DNA of 64,000 nt from Desulfosudis oleivorans Hxd3 (GCF_000018405.1 NC_009943.1:176417-240416), one strand, 5' to 3'. Numbered from the stretch's first letter, positions 43,643-53,360 are shown. The notes: generated from the sequence alone by a model not told the origin. Numbers and translations are program-made.

Positions 43643-43663
43643 CGGAAAGCCGCTGGCTTTCCG
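43643..43663. other. Hairpin after the cytochrome operon
   Basis: CGGAAAGCC and GGCTTTCCG form a perfect 9-bp stem with a 3-base loop, 62 bases after the cytochrome c stop. No T-run follows, so it may be an RNA-stabilising or processing hairpin. Confidence 0.45.
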
Positions 43664-43742
43664 TGTTGCGTGTCTGTATATGAAGATTGTTGTTGCCGTA
43701 ATGCCCCGGGCTGGGACAATCGGCGTGAAAAAGGAGGTTTCC

Positions 43743-46397
43743 ATGTTTTTCCGCGCTCACATATCTGCTTCGGTGGTCCGGCTGACGGCCGTTGTTCTTT
43801 TTATGGTGATGTTCCTTCCCGCCTGTTCGCTCTACCGGGTGACCCACCTGGACAAGTATGAAAATTTTGCCGAGATATCCAATACGTTATGGGCAAAGCT
43901 CTATTTTGTTTTCAAAGACGTGGACCTGCCGGGGTATGACGCGATTATTTACGCCGATACCCGGTGGCGGGTCTCGGACAGCCCGGTGGTGATCGATAAA
44001 AACACCTTTATTCTGCCCGGTGTTTACCTGACCATCGATCCCGGAGTTGAAGTGCGGCTGGCCAAGGATATTCTGGTGACCAACCGGGGGGTGATTGTGG
44101 CCAGAGGCACGCCGGAGGCCCCCATCCGGTTCACATGGCAGACCGAAGGGGAAAACTGGAACGCCATTGAGAACCTTAACTGTGTCGGCAGAACCGGCAA
44201 ATCCAGTGAGGTGGTATACGAGCACTGCATCATTGAGCATGGCCAGGGTCTTGCCATCAACTCCAGCCTGGGCAGGGTTGAGTCCTGCGTGTTCCGTCAC
44301 AACATCGATTCGGCCTTAAAGTTCCAGTACGCCGAAGGGGCGATTCTGAACAGCACGTTTTATCAGAACTCCTCGGAGCGCCAGGCCGAATCGGGCAACG
44401 GGGCCGCCATCAACGTGTACAGCGACAAGTCAGTGCGGGTGGAAAACAACGACGTCTACGACAATTACTCCCACGGCGGCCGGGACGGCGGCGGCGGTAT
44501 TTACGCCTTTGCCTACAACGATGGTGTGGTGGAGGTGGTCAATAACCGGGTCCGGAACAATCGCAGCGACCGAAAGGCCGGCGGTATTTTCGCCTATGCG
44601 GCCCGGGTGAGCAGCAACACGGTGATTGATAACGAGGCTGCCATGACCGGCGGCGGCATTCACGTCATTGAGGGGGGGCTCGAGAAAAACGTGATTGCCG
44701 GCAATCGCGCGCCCAACGGTGGGGGCATCTATTCCGAGGCCGGTCGGCTGAAGGGGAACCTGGTGCGGGCCAACCAGTCCGACAACGGCGCCGGCCTTTA
44801 TCACCTGGGCGGCGGCGAGATTCTGGGCAATACCTTTGTGGAAAACACCTGCACCGGAAAAGAAACATGCGCCACCATCACCCTGTCCGGCAGCCCGGTG
44901 ATTTCCCGCAACAACATTCTCGCCCGCACCGGGTATGCGCTTTCCTTCAAGTCCCACAGCCTTTCACCGGACTTAAAGGCCCATGAAAACTACTGGGGCA
45001 CAACGGACAAACAGGCCGTTGAACAGCTGGTAAGTGACTGGCTGGAAGACAGCCGGGTGGGGCTGGTGAACTGGAACGCCTATCTGTCGGCACCAGCGCC
45101 GGACGCCTGTCCCATTCCCGAAAATGCCGACACAACGGTATTGGTTGATGTGCCTTCAATGCCGGCCAACGCGATACGGGGGCTGGTGGAAGCAGATACC
45201 CTGCTGGGTAAAGATGGTATCCGGTCCTACTCGGTCGTCGGCAACCTGCTGGTGCTGGACGGGAACACCCTGACTCTGGCGCCGGGCACCACGCTGAAAC
45301 TGAATCCGGATGTTACCATTCGCGTGAGAGGTACCCTGAACGCCGAAGGTACGGCAAAACAGCCGGTCCGCTTTACCGGAGACCGGAAAACGCCCTGGGG
45401 CCAGCTCTTTTTTGAAAACAGAAGTACCGGACCGGCCCAGACAGAAGACGAAACCACCCGCCCGCCGGACAGCCGCCTGCGCCACTGCATTGTCGAGAAC
45501 GGTGGCGGCATCATGATGGACGGTCACGGCGCGGACCTGTATGACTGCGTGGTAAGAAACCACAGGGGCACCGGCGCCCGGATCAAGGAGGTGTCGGTAT
45601 CGGTCAAGAACTGCGATATTTACGGTAATGTCAGCGATTCCGACGGCGGAGGTCTTTACGTTTACGGCAGCCGGACCGTCTTTATCGAGGGCAACCGGAT
45701 TGCCGACAACCGGGCCGCCGACGGCGGGGGCATCTTTGCCTACGGCTACCAGTCCAACGCCGCCGTGGATATTCGCAACAACCGGATCGAAGGCAACATC
45801 AGCGAGGGGGACGGCGGCGGGGTCTGGATGTCCCGGTCCGCGCTGGTGAACAACCTGATCATTCGTAACAAAACAGAGGCCAAGGGCGGTGGCCTGTATG
45901 CCGGATTTGCCCTGATCGAGGACAACCGGATATCGGAAAATCGTGCGGCCGAGGGGGGCGGGGTGTTTGCAGAGGCCAACTGCTCCTTCAAGCGGAATGT
46001 AATTTCCCACAACACCGCCACCAGCCCCAGGGGCGGGGGCGTTTATCTCAACTACTGGGGCCTGAGCCAGCACAACAAGGAGTTTCTGGGCAACCGGGTG
46101 GAAAACAACACGGCCGCCGGGGCCAGACCCACGGGCGGAGTGATGATGAACGGGCAGATGGATTTCCGTCAGAACAGCCTCACCGGCAACAACGGTATTC
46201 AGCTTTACAATCTTAACGCGGCTGACGTGAAGGACATTGTCGCCCCGTCGTGCTACTGGGGAACCGTGTCGGAAAAGGCCGTTGACGGTTTAATTTACGA
46301 CGGCAAGGATAATGACCGGCTGTCCGTTGTCGATTTCCGGCCCCTTGCGAAAACCAGAGAGGCCGCCATCACAAACGCGGAAAGCAAACCGGAGTAG
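43743..46397 (+). CDS. Right-handed beta-helix lipoprotein (NosD-like repeats)
   Basis: This 884-residue protein has a lipoprotein signal ending in LPACS (Cys about 28) and then two long arrays of parallel beta-helix repeats, seen as recurring N-x-GG-G-I(Y/F)(A/S) and NRI-N units. The two arrays (about 80-440 and 480-850) each start with a similar element (VDKNTFILPGVYLTIDPGVE; VLDGNTLTLAPGTTLKLNPD), suggesting an internal duplication. Such proteins bind polysaccharides or surface partners. The ATG at 43743 follows AAGGAGG. It lies between the cytochrome operon and moeA. Confidence 0.8.
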   Translation: MFFRAHISASVVRLTAVVLFMVMFLPACSLYRVTHLDKYENFAEISNTLWAKLYFVFKDVDLPGYDAIIYADTRWRVSDSPVVIDKNTFILPGVYLTIDPGVEVRLAKDILVTNRGVIVARGTPEAPIRFTWQTEGENWNAIENLNCVGRTGKSSEVVYEHCIIEHGQGLAINSSLGRVESCVFRHNIDSALKFQYAEGAILNSTFYQNSSERQAESGNGAAINVYSDKSVRVENNDVYDNYSHGGRDGGGGIYAFAYNDGVVEVVNNRVRNNRSDRKAGGIFAYAARVSSNTVIDNEAAMTGGGIHVIEGGLEKNVIAGNRAPNGGGIYSEAGRLKGNLVRANQSDNGAGLYHLGGGEILGNTFVENTCTGKETCATITLSGSPVISRNNILARTGYALSFKSHSLSPDLKAHENYWGTTDKQAVEQLVSDWLEDSRVGLVNWNAYLSAPAPDACPIPENADTTVLVDVPSMPANAIRGLVEADTLLGKDGIRSYSVVGNLLVLDGNTLTLAPGTTLKLNPDVTIRVRGTLNAEGTAKQPVRFTGDRKTPWGQLFFENRSTGPAQTEDETTRPPDSRLRHCIVENGGGIMMDGHGADLYDCVVRNHRGTGARIKEVSVSVKNCDIYGNVSDSDGGGLYVYGSRTVFIEGNRIADNRAADGGGIFAYGYQSNAAVDIRNNRIEGNISEGDGGGVWMSRSALVNNLIIRNKTEAKGGGLYAGFALIEDNRISENRAAEGGGVFAEANCSFKRNVISHNTATSPRGGGVYLNYWGLSQHNKEFLGNRVENNTAAGARPTGGVMMNGQMDFRQNSLTGNNGIQLYNLNAADVKDIVAPSCYWGTVSEKAVDGLIYDGKDNDRLSVVDFRPLAKTREAAITNAESKPE

Positions 46398-46449
46398 GTC
46401 ACCAAAGTTTTGACGAAAATAGATTTGAATGATTGACGGATAAAAATCA

Positions 46450-47763
46450 ATGGAAAACATAATGCCCCAGAAAGACCCCCTGCGAAACGACCCTGTCGAA
46501 GAGAGCGAGCCGGTGTGCCCGGAGAAGCGTACCGTGGTGCCGGCCTTTGACCGTCGCCTGCTCGATTACGAGACGGCCCTGGACACCTGCCTGTCGGCGG
46601 TAACGGAAAGCCTGCCCGCGGAAACCGTGGGCCTGGAAAAGAGCCTGGGCCGGGTGCTGCGCCGGTCCGTGGAAAGCGCTATCTCTGTGCCGCCTTTTGA
46701 CAAGTCCACCATGGATGGGTATGCCGTGAAATCCGCGGATGTGGCCGGGGCATTGGACACGGCGCCGGTGGCGCTGGAGGTGATCGACGAGATTCCCGCG
46801 GGCCGGGTCTGCGGAAAAATTCTCCGGTCCGGCCAGGCGGCCCGGATCATGACCGGGGCGGCGGTTCCCCAGGGCGCCGACGCGGTGATCAAACTTGAAA
46901 ACACGGCCCCGGCCGGCTCCGAACAGGTTCATATCCTCAGCGGCGTGGAGGAGAACAATTACATTATTTACAAAGGCCAGGATCTGCTGCCGGGAAGCCG
47001 CGTGGCCGAGGCCGGGGCAACGGTCACCCCGTCCCTGCTGGGCCTGCTGGCCAACTGCGGCACCCCGAATGTGTCGGTTTCGCGAAAACCGGCCATCGGC
47101 ATCATCTCCACGGGCAGCGAGCTGACGGCGCCGGGGACCCCCCTGGCAGAGGGCCGGATTTACGATGTCAACAGCTACCTGCTCTACGGGCTGTGCATTG
47201 AGGCCGGCGGCGATGTCGCCATGCTGGGAACCGTGGAGGACAAAAGCGACGCGCTGCTGGCCCTGCTCAACCGGCACACCGATGCCGACATCCTGATCCT
47301 GTCCGGCGGTGTGTCCGTGGGCGACTACGACATTGTTCACGAAACCCTGCAGCGGGCCGGTGTGGAAGAGATCTTCTGGCGGGTGAAAGTCAAGCCCGGC
47401 AAGCCGCTGTTCTTCGGCCGGCGGGGTTCCACCCTGGTGTTCGGCCTGCCGGGCAATCCCATCTCATCGGCCAACAATTTTTACCTGTTTGTTCTGCCGG
47501 TCATTCACAAACTTCTGGGCCGGTCCGCCTGGGGGCTGAAAACCGGTCATGCAACGGTCTGCAACAGCATGATTTTCCGTCCGGGCCGGCGAAAATTTCT
47601 GCGCGCCCAGTTGCGGCAAGGCCCGGAGCAGGGGGTTTGGATTTTTCCTGAACAGCGCTCCGGCGTGTTTGGTCCCATGGTCGACGCCGAGGTGCTGGTG
47701 GAGGTGTCCGAGGCCGCCAAGATGGTCCGGGAAGGGGACCCGGTAAAGATTTACTACCTGTAA
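46450..47763 (+). CDS. moeA: Molybdopterin molybdotransferase
   Basis: MoeA inserts molybdate into adenylated molybdopterin. This 437-residue protein has PFDKSTMDGYAV, RIMTGAAVPQGADAVI, the MoCF domain with STGSELTAPG and SGGVSVGDYD, and FGLPGNPIS, then a C-terminal beta-barrel. The N-terminal 35 residues are longer than in E. coli MoeA. The start is 46450 or 46462; neither has a strong ribosome site. It lies downstream of the molybdoenzyme and would supply its cofactor. Confidence 0.92.
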   Translation: MENIMPQKDPLRNDPVEESEPVCPEKRTVVPAFDRRLLDYETALDTCLSAVTESLPAETVGLEKSLGRVLRRSVESAISVPPFDKSTMDGYAVKSADVAGALDTAPVALEVIDEIPAGRVCGKILRSGQAARIMTGAAVPQGADAVIKLENTAPAGSEQVHILSGVEENNYIIYKGQDLLPGSRVAEAGATVTPSLLGLLANCGTPNVSVSRKPAIGIISTGSELTAPGTPLAEGRIYDVNSYLLYGLCIEAGGDVAMLGTVEDKSDALLALLNRHTDADILILSGGVSVGDYDIVHETLQRAGVEEIFWRVKVKPGKPLFFGRRGSTLVFGLPGNPISSANNFYLFVLPVIHKLLGRSAWGLKTGHATVCNSMIFRPGRRKFLRAQLRQGPEQGVWIFPEQRSGVFGPMVDAEVLVEVSEAAKMVREGDPVKIYYL

Positions 47764-47809
47764 TCGTTTTGACAATGATGCGGCGCACGGCCGTGTCAGG
47801 AGGAACATC

Positions 47810-49321
47810 ATGATTTCCCGCTCACAGACAAAGGCGCTTCTGGAAAGAGAACCGAAGTTTGACGACATGATGGGCAGCCTTCGGGCCACCGGAAAGCAGC
47901 CCAAGGGGGTCATCGGTGAAGTTCGAAAACTGATGGCCGTTGCCCGCCGGTTCAACGATTCATATACCTCAGGCTACTGGCGGGAGCTGGACCTGAAGAT
48001 GCATGAGGATCCGGATTACCTGCCGTGGGAGGTGGTGAAAAAGGCCAATGAGCTCAATTTCTATTCTCTTTTTATTCCCAAGATTTTCGGCGGAAAAGGC
48101 TACAGCATTTCGGGCATCGGGCCTTTCTTAGAAGAGATCGGGTCGGTGTGCGCCTCGGTGGCCAATCTGATCGGCGTGCACTACCTGGGCTTCGTGGGGC
48201 TGGCCGCCTCCTGGAACATGCGCCTGACCGACATGGTCTGCCGGGAGGTTGTCAACGGTGAAAAGACCGGCGAGCCCTGTCTCATGTCGTTTGCCATGAC
48301 CGAGCCGGACGCCGGCACCGACTCCCAGAACGTAGAGTTCATGGATACCGGCTCCCTTGCCTGCCACGCGGAAAAGGTGGAGGGCGGTTACAAGGTCAAC
48401 GGCACCAAGATCTTTATCAGCTGCGGACACCTTTCCACCTGGCACATTCTGTTTGCCTACACCGATCCGGCAAAGGGATCGGAAAGCATGGTGATGATGG
48501 CGGTGAAAAACGGCACCAAGGGATTTTCCTTCGGCAAGAAGGAAAAGAAGATGGGCCAGAAGGCATCCCTGGCCAGTGAACTGGTGTTCAAGGACTGTTT
48601 TGTCCCCGACGACATGGTGCTGCTGGACAAAACGCAGTCCGCCGGTCTTTCCCGGTCTCCCCGGGACATCACCGAGCTTATTCTGGCCAACATCTGGGCC
48701 GCCTCCCGGGTGGGTGTGGCCGCCTTTGGCTCGAGCGCGGCCAAGGGGGCCTTTGAGCAGGCCCTGCGGTTTGCATCAGAGACCGAGGTGGACGGCAGGC
48801 CCCTGGTCACCCACGAGTGGTGCCAGGCCATGCTGGCCGAGATGTACAAAAACGCGGCCGTGGCCCGAATGGCTTACAGTGAGGGGGCCTATATCAACGG
48901 TATGGACGGCATGGTAAAGATGTTGAACATAAAGCCGTTGTACTACATGATGAAATACACGCCCGTTTCCCTGCTTGATCCCATCATGAAGCCGATCAAT
49001 AAAATGGGGTTTACCACCTGGATATCAAGAAAAATCGCTTTTGACTGGGTGGACGACGCCGCCGTTGACCGCACGGACGGCTGGGGGTCTCTTGTCAAGT
49101 TCACGGCCACGGACATGGGTATGCAGAATGGCCGCATGGCCCTGGAACTGATGGGGGGCGCCGGCGTGCGCCACAGCGAACATGCCGAGAAAATACTGCG
49201 GGACGCCAAGCTGTTCCAGATTTACGAGGGCACCAACCAGATCAACCGGATCAACGTGTTCAAGCGACTGGTGGCGCGCACCTGCCCCGGCACCGAATGC
49301 TTTTGCAGCGCAAATCTTTAA
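47810..49321 (+). CDS. Acyl-CoA dehydrogenase family protein
   Basis: This 503-residue flavoprotein is longer than typical acyl-CoA dehydrogenases (about 380). It has the FAD/substrate motif MSFAMTEPDAGTDSQNV, KVNGTKIFISCG, and the catalytic Glu473 in QIYEGTNQINR. An insertion of about 60 residues (about 370-430) precedes the last helices. It should introduce a double bond into an acyl-CoA in the cytoplasm. The ribosome site AGGAGG is 7 bases from the ATG. A shorter dehydrogenase-like gene follows after 63 bases, probably in the same operon. Confidence 0.88.
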   Translation: MISRSQTKALLEREPKFDDMMGSLRATGKQPKGVIGEVRKLMAVARRFNDSYTSGYWRELDLKMHEDPDYLPWEVVKKANELNFYSLFIPKIFGGKGYSISGIGPFLEEIGSVCASVANLIGVHYLGFVGLAASWNMRLTDMVCREVVNGEKTGEPCLMSFAMTEPDAGTDSQNVEFMDTGSLACHAEKVEGGYKVNGTKIFISCGHLSTWHILFAYTDPAKGSESMVMMAVKNGTKGFSFGKKEKKMGQKASLASELVFKDCFVPDDMVLLDKTQSAGLSRSPRDITELILANIWAASRVGVAAFGSSAAKGAFEQALRFASETEVDGRPLVTHEWCQAMLAEMYKNAAVARMAYSEGAYINGMDGMVKMLNIKPLYYMMKYTPVSLLDPIMKPINKMGFTTWISRKIAFDWVDDAAVDRTDGWGSLVKFTATDMGMQNGRMALELMGGAGVRHSEHAEKILRDAKLFQIYEGTNQINRINVFKRLVARTCPGTECFCSANL

Positions 49322-49384
49322 TCACCGCTTTGCCGCGGGGCGTTCGGCCAACCAGCGCCCGTTTTGGATAAAAGGAGGCACACT

Positions 49385-50497
49385 GTGTACGCATCGGACA
49401 ACAAGGAGTTGAGCCTGCTGGACAAGAGTTCCGCCGAGTTTGCCAAAAAGATACTGGCCCCGGGACGGGAGGAAAACGACCACTATCCCTTTGGGCCGTT
49501 TTTCGACCCGGTGGTTCAAAAGGCTTTTGATCTCGATTTTTTTCATATTCTGCTACCCGAAGATCTGGGCGGTGTGGGCCAGGGCATTGAAGCCCTGTGC
49601 ATTGTGCTGGCCAACATCTGCCGGGAAGACAGCAGCCTGGGTGGTATCATGTTCACCAACGCCTTTGCCCAGAACCTGCTGCTGGCCGCCGGCTGTACCG
49701 GGGAGTTAAAGGACCTGGCCGCCGGGGCCAAGAAGCCTTCCGATTTTCTGATCGCCTGCCCGGTGCTGTGCAACCCGGTCCAGCAGCCCCTCCGTTTGTC
49801 GGCCCGAAAAGAGGGCGATGGGTACGTGCTCTCCGGGACCGCGGAATACGTGGTGCTGGGCGGCATGGCCAACCATGCCCTGCTGCCGGCGACCCTGGCC
49901 GACGGTCATGCCTGGTTCCTGGTCAACCTGCCCGACGGCGCGATTTCGGTCAGTGATCCGGTGGTCAGCCATGGTATGCATGCCTGCCCGGCGACCGATA
50001 TGACCTTAAAGGATGCCGCGGCCCGGCTGGTGGGCGCGGAAGAAGAGGGCCCGGCCTATTTTAAAAAGGTGGCCGACACCATGCAGCTGGCAGCCGCTGC
50101 CATGGCCGCCGGTGTGATGCGGGGTTCCCTGGAGGAGGCCCTGGCCTATTGCCGGGAGCGGCGCCAGGGCGGCCGAAAGATCAAGGACTGGTCCGAGCTT
50201 CAGATGCTGCTCTCTTCCATGGCCGTCCAGGTCCACGTGGCCGAGATGCTGGTCTCCCGGGCCTGCCGGGCCTTGTCCGAAGACGCGAAGAACTGGCGGC
50301 TTTCCGTCCAGGCCGCTGCCCTGCACGTGATTTCGGCCCTGGCCCCGGTGGTTACCGACGGCATTCAGGCCATGGGCGGTGTGGGCTACATGAAGGACTT
50401 CGGCCAGGAAAAACGGTTCCGGGACGCGGGTCATATTCAGACCCTGCTGGGCTATCTGCCCATGAAAAAACTCAACTTCATACGTCAGCTTTTGTAG
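49385..50497 (+). CDS. Acyl-CoA dehydrogenase-like protein lacking the usual catalytic Glu
   Basis: This 370-residue protein has the acyl-CoA dehydrogenase fold: LLPEDLGGVGQG near residues 56-67, an N-terminal helical domain and the QAMGGVGYMKDFGQEKRFRD region (about 322-341). The position of the catalytic Glu (TIYEGT in active enzymes) reads IQTLLG, and the middle beta-domain motif AxTEPxxGSD is absent (LIACPVLCNP instead). It may be a non-catalytic partner of the preceding enzyme, as in heteromeric acyl-CoA dehydrogenases of steroid degradation. The GTG at 49385 follows AAAGGAGG by 8 bases. Confidence 0.78.
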   Translation: MYASDNKELSLLDKSSAEFAKKILAPGREENDHYPFGPFFDPVVQKAFDLDFFHILLPEDLGGVGQGIEALCIVLANICREDSSLGGIMFTNAFAQNLLLAAGCTGELKDLAAGAKKPSDFLIACPVLCNPVQQPLRLSARKEGDGYVLSGTAEYVVLGGMANHALLPATLADGHAWFLVNLPDGAISVSDPVVSHGMHACPATDMTLKDAAARLVGAEEEGPAYFKKVADTMQLAAAAMAAGVMRGSLEEALAYCRERRQGGRKIKDWSELQMLLSSMAVQVHVAEMLVSRACRALSEDAKNWRLSVQAAALHVISALAPVVTDGIQAMGGVGYMKDFGQEKRFRDAGHIQTLLGYLPMKKLNFIRQLL

Positions 50498-50627
50498 GTA
50501 TGCCGGCAAAACCGGCCGTACGTATGCAATACGCGGGATATGATGGGGGCACGGCAACAGGCCGCGCCCCTGTCGTGCATATCAGGAGCCGATATATTCA
50601 TAACCGTCCCTGTGGGGGGAGACACGC

Positions 50628-52571
50628 ATGGCACTTGGTTTTATAACAAAAAGCTATCGAAACCGGGTGATGGCGCTGACGCTGCCCGTGGTGGTGGGCG
50701 CCGTGGTGCTGGTGACCATTCTTGCTTATATCTTTATTCTTTCCAACATGGTCAATTTTCAGCGGGAGAACATGGAGACCGCCCTGGTCGGCATGGCGGA
50801 CGGTCTGGACACCCGCATCAGCGAAGCCCGGAACGCCATCTCCGTGTTAAGCAGCCGCCCGGTTCACAGGTCCGACGGTGCGGCCGTGCTGGAGCTGGCC
50901 CATGCCGCGGCCCCCACCTTTTTCGCCCTTTTTCTGTCCGACCCCGGCGGCGGCCTGGCGATGGCGGTCGGAGAAGCCATTCCCGAGCAGGTGGTGCTGC
51001 CGCCGTTTGAAACCTTTGACATGGCGCCTGGCCCGGACGGTCGCCGGTCCGTGTTTGTCGGGTCGGTGGAACGCATTCCGCCCAGCATGACCCCGGTTTT
51101 TCTGGTGGCGGCCCCGGTCCGCCTGGTGGACCCGTCAGGCGGGGAAGCCGACGGCGTGGTGGGCGGCTACGTGGATATCAACCGGTTGTTTGATTCCTGC
51201 GTGGCTTCCTTTGTACCGCTGCGCACCAGTCATGTGTTTCTGGCCGATGCCGCGGGCAAGACCCTGGCCCGTTCGGGCGAAGACGTGGCCACAGCGGTTT
51301 TTCTGGCCAAAAAAACCGGCGTAAAAGAGAGTGAGTCCCTGTTTCACAAGAATGCCGCCGGCACCCGTTACCTGTCGGTGGTGCGGCCCTGCCTTGACGG
51401 CTGGTGGGTGGTGGGCCTCTCCGTGCCGTTAAAGGCGCTGTTCACGGATCTGCCCCGGCTGATTTTCTATTCGGTGCTGCTGGGCCTGGCCACCATTTTT
51501 CTGGTCTCTCTCATGGCCTGGGTGATCACCGGCATGATGGTGAAAACGATCAACCGCCTTACCGACAACCTGAAAAATATTGTAGAGGGCAAGGGGGACC
51601 TGACCCAGCGGCTGACGGTAAAGGGGGAGGATGAAATCGCCGGCCTGGCCATGTGGTTCAACCGGTTCGTGGAAAAGCTGGGCCGAATGATCACCACCAT
51701 TACCAAAAAGGCGACCCGGGTGGGCGAGGCGGCCCGTGCGCTGCAGGAGTTTTCCGGTGAAATGACCCATACCGCGGGGTCGCTGAAAGACCTGTCAAAA
51801 ATTGTGGTGGCCTCCACCGACGACGTGAACATAAATATGGCCTCTGTGGCCACCACCATGGAGCAGTACTCCCACAATCTGGACACCATGGCCTCGGCCA
51901 CGGAGCAGATGACCGCCACCATCGACCAGATCGCCCAGAGTTCCGGGGTCTCCATGAAACGCACCAACCAGGCGGTGTCGTACACCCAGACGGTGCATGA
52001 AAGCGTGAAAGACCTGGGTGATGCCATGGAGGCCATCGGCGGTATCACCGATGCCATTGCCCGTATATCCGGCCAGACCAACCTGCTGGCGCTCAATGCC
52101 ACCATCGAGGCGGCCCGGGCCGGGGAACAGGGCAAGGGGTTTGCCGTGGTGGCCGGGGAGATCAAGACCCTGGCAGGAGAAACCGACACGGCCACGAAAA
52201 GCATTCACGACCGGGTGTGCGGCATTCAGACCTCCTCCCGGTCCACCATCGATTCCATTGACAAGATTGCGGACATCATTCGGGCCATTGACGAGGTTGT
52301 ATCCAACACGGCCACGGCCCTGGAGCAGCAGTCCACCTCCACCCGGGAAATCGCCGCCAACATCATGCAGGCATCAGAGGGCATTCAGGACGTTCACCGG
52401 CGGATCTCCCAGAGCACGGCCGGGCTGAGCGGAATGGCCAGGGAGATCAAGACCCTGGACGACCGGTCAAAGATCATTTTTCAAAAAAGCGGAGACATCG
52501 ATCGCCGGGCCGCTGAACTGGCCGCCATTGCCGAAGAACTTACCACCATGGTGAGCCAGTACAAGGTATGA
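50628..52571 (+). CDS. Methyl-accepting chemotaxis protein
   Basis: This 647-residue receptor has an N-terminal helix (about 15-40), a periplasmic Cache-type sensor (about 45-275), a second helix (about 280-305), a HAMP domain (about 305-360) and a signalling coiled coil. The hairpin tip reads QTNLLALNATIEAARAGEQG (about 484-503), near the canonical sequence. There is no C-terminal pentapeptide for CheR tethering. Its position beside hydrocarbon-type genes might mean it senses a related compound, but no direct evidence exists. Confidence 0.9.
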   Translation: MALGFITKSYRNRVMALTLPVVVGAVVLVTILAYIFILSNMVNFQRENMETALVGMADGLDTRISEARNAISVLSSRPVHRSDGAAVLELAHAAAPTFFALFLSDPGGGLAMAVGEAIPEQVVLPPFETFDMAPGPDGRRSVFVGSVERIPPSMTPVFLVAAPVRLVDPSGGEADGVVGGYVDINRLFDSCVASFVPLRTSHVFLADAAGKTLARSGEDVATAVFLAKKTGVKESESLFHKNAAGTRYLSVVRPCLDGWWVVGLSVPLKALFTDLPRLIFYSVLLGLATIFLVSLMAWVITGMMVKTINRLTDNLKNIVEGKGDLTQRLTVKGEDEIAGLAMWFNRFVEKLGRMITTITKKATRVGEAARALQEFSGEMTHTAGSLKDLSKIVVASTDDVNINMASVATTMEQYSHNLDTMASATEQMTATIDQIAQSSGVSMKRTNQAVSYTQTVHESVKDLGDAMEAIGGITDAIARISGQTNLLALNATIEAARAGEQGKGFAVVAGEIKTLAGETDTATKSIHDRVCGIQTSSRSTIDSIDKIADIIRAIDEVVSNTATALEQQSTSTREIAANIMQASEGIQDVHRRISQSTAGLSGMAREIKTLDDRSKIIFQKSGDIDRRAAELAAIAEELTTMVSQYKV

Positions 52572-52585
52572 CCTCTCCCTTGTAA

Positions 52586-52645
52586 TCGGTATCGCTATCG
52601 GTATCGGTATCGGGGTCGGGGTCGAAATCGGTATCGCAATCGACA
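52586..52645. repeat. Hexanucleotide tandem repeat (TCGGTA-type)
   Basis: Ten exact 6-base steps follow the pattern TCGNNN (TCGGTA four times, with TCGCTA, TCGGGG twice, TCGAAA, TCGCAA, TCGACA). It starts 14 bases after the chemotaxis gene. The 309-base gap 52572-52880 otherwise contains only the palindrome below and the mobB leader. Confidence 0.75.
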
Positions 52646-52680
52646 ATCACGCATCACCGCCCAGCCGGTTCGTCACCGCC

Positions 52681-52709
52681 GTCATTGCCCGATCAAGTCG
52701 GGCAATGAC
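52681..52709. repeat. Perfect 12-bp inverted repeat
   Basis: GTCATTGCCCGA (52681-52692) and TCGGGCAATGAC (52698-52709) are perfect inverses around TCAAG. There is no T-run, so it could be a repetitive extragenic palindrome. ACGACTGCG appears at 52708 and again about 30 bases later. Confidence 0.6.
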
Positions 52710-52880
52710 GACTGCGCATGCGGCCGGGTGAGTAGTGACGACTGCGTGGGTGGCAATGTCATACTGGATCGCCGGTGTTTTCGTCTTCAAAGAGTATGGA
52801 GCCCTTACACCGATTGACTTTGACCCCCATTGCGCTTAAGAATAGTTTTCATAAACCTCTATTCTGAGCGGAGCAGAAAA

Positions 52881-53360
52881 ATGAAAATCTTTCATATCGT
52901 GGGCCGGTCCAAAAACGGAAAAACAACGCTTATTTTAGAGCTGATCGCGGAACTCAGAAAACGGGGCCTGGCCGTGGGCACCCTGAAACACAGCGGCCAT
53001 GCCCATGAACTGGAAACACCGGGCAAGGACTCCTGGCGGCATCGGGAGGCCGGGGCCGTGCCGTCCGCCGTAACCACCACCGACCAGATGGCGGTTTACC
53101 TGCCCCGCAAGGTGGATGAAAATCCTTTTGACCGGCTGGGCCACCTGTTTGCCGAATGCGACATCGTGCTGGTGGAAGGGTATGCAAACGGCCCGGGCGC
53201 AAACATTGAGGTGTGGCGGGCCGCCAATGGAAAGGACCCGCTGTTTCCGGAAAGAGACGACATCCTGGCCGTGGTCACCGACGACCCGGTTGAAACCGGC
53301 CTGCCGGTATGGCCCAGACGCGACGTGGCCGCCATTGTGGATGCCATGATGCGCCTGTAG
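52881..53360 (+). CDS. mobB: Molybdopterin-guanine dinucleotide biosynthesis adapter MobB
   Basis: This 159-residue GTP-binding protein has a P-loop (GRSKNGKTT, about 7-15), VGTLKHSGHAHE (about 37-48), DSWRHREAGA (about 54-63) and VLVEGYANGP, all MobB features. It helps load molybdopterin with GMP to form the MGD cofactor needed by the alpha subunit at 34108. A CGGAGCAG ribosome site precedes the ATG. Confidence 0.88.
   Translation: MKIFHIVGRSKNGKTTLILELIAELRKRGLAVGTLKHSGHAHELETPGKDSWRHREAGAVPSAVTTTDQMAVYLPRKVDENPFDRLGHLFAECDIVLVEGYANGPGANIEVWRAANGKDPLFPERDDILAVVTDDPVETGLPVWPRRDVAAIVDAMMRL

Noticed and set aside
43643..43663. Rho-independent terminator
   Set aside because: The stem is perfect but no T-run follows, so it was listed only as a hairpin.
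41337..43847. An 836-codon open frame on the minus strand opposite the octaheme cytochrome
   Set aside because: It is a shadow of the GC-rich coding strand. The plus strand has eight CxxCH sites and operon overlaps, while the minus frame has no recognisable domain.
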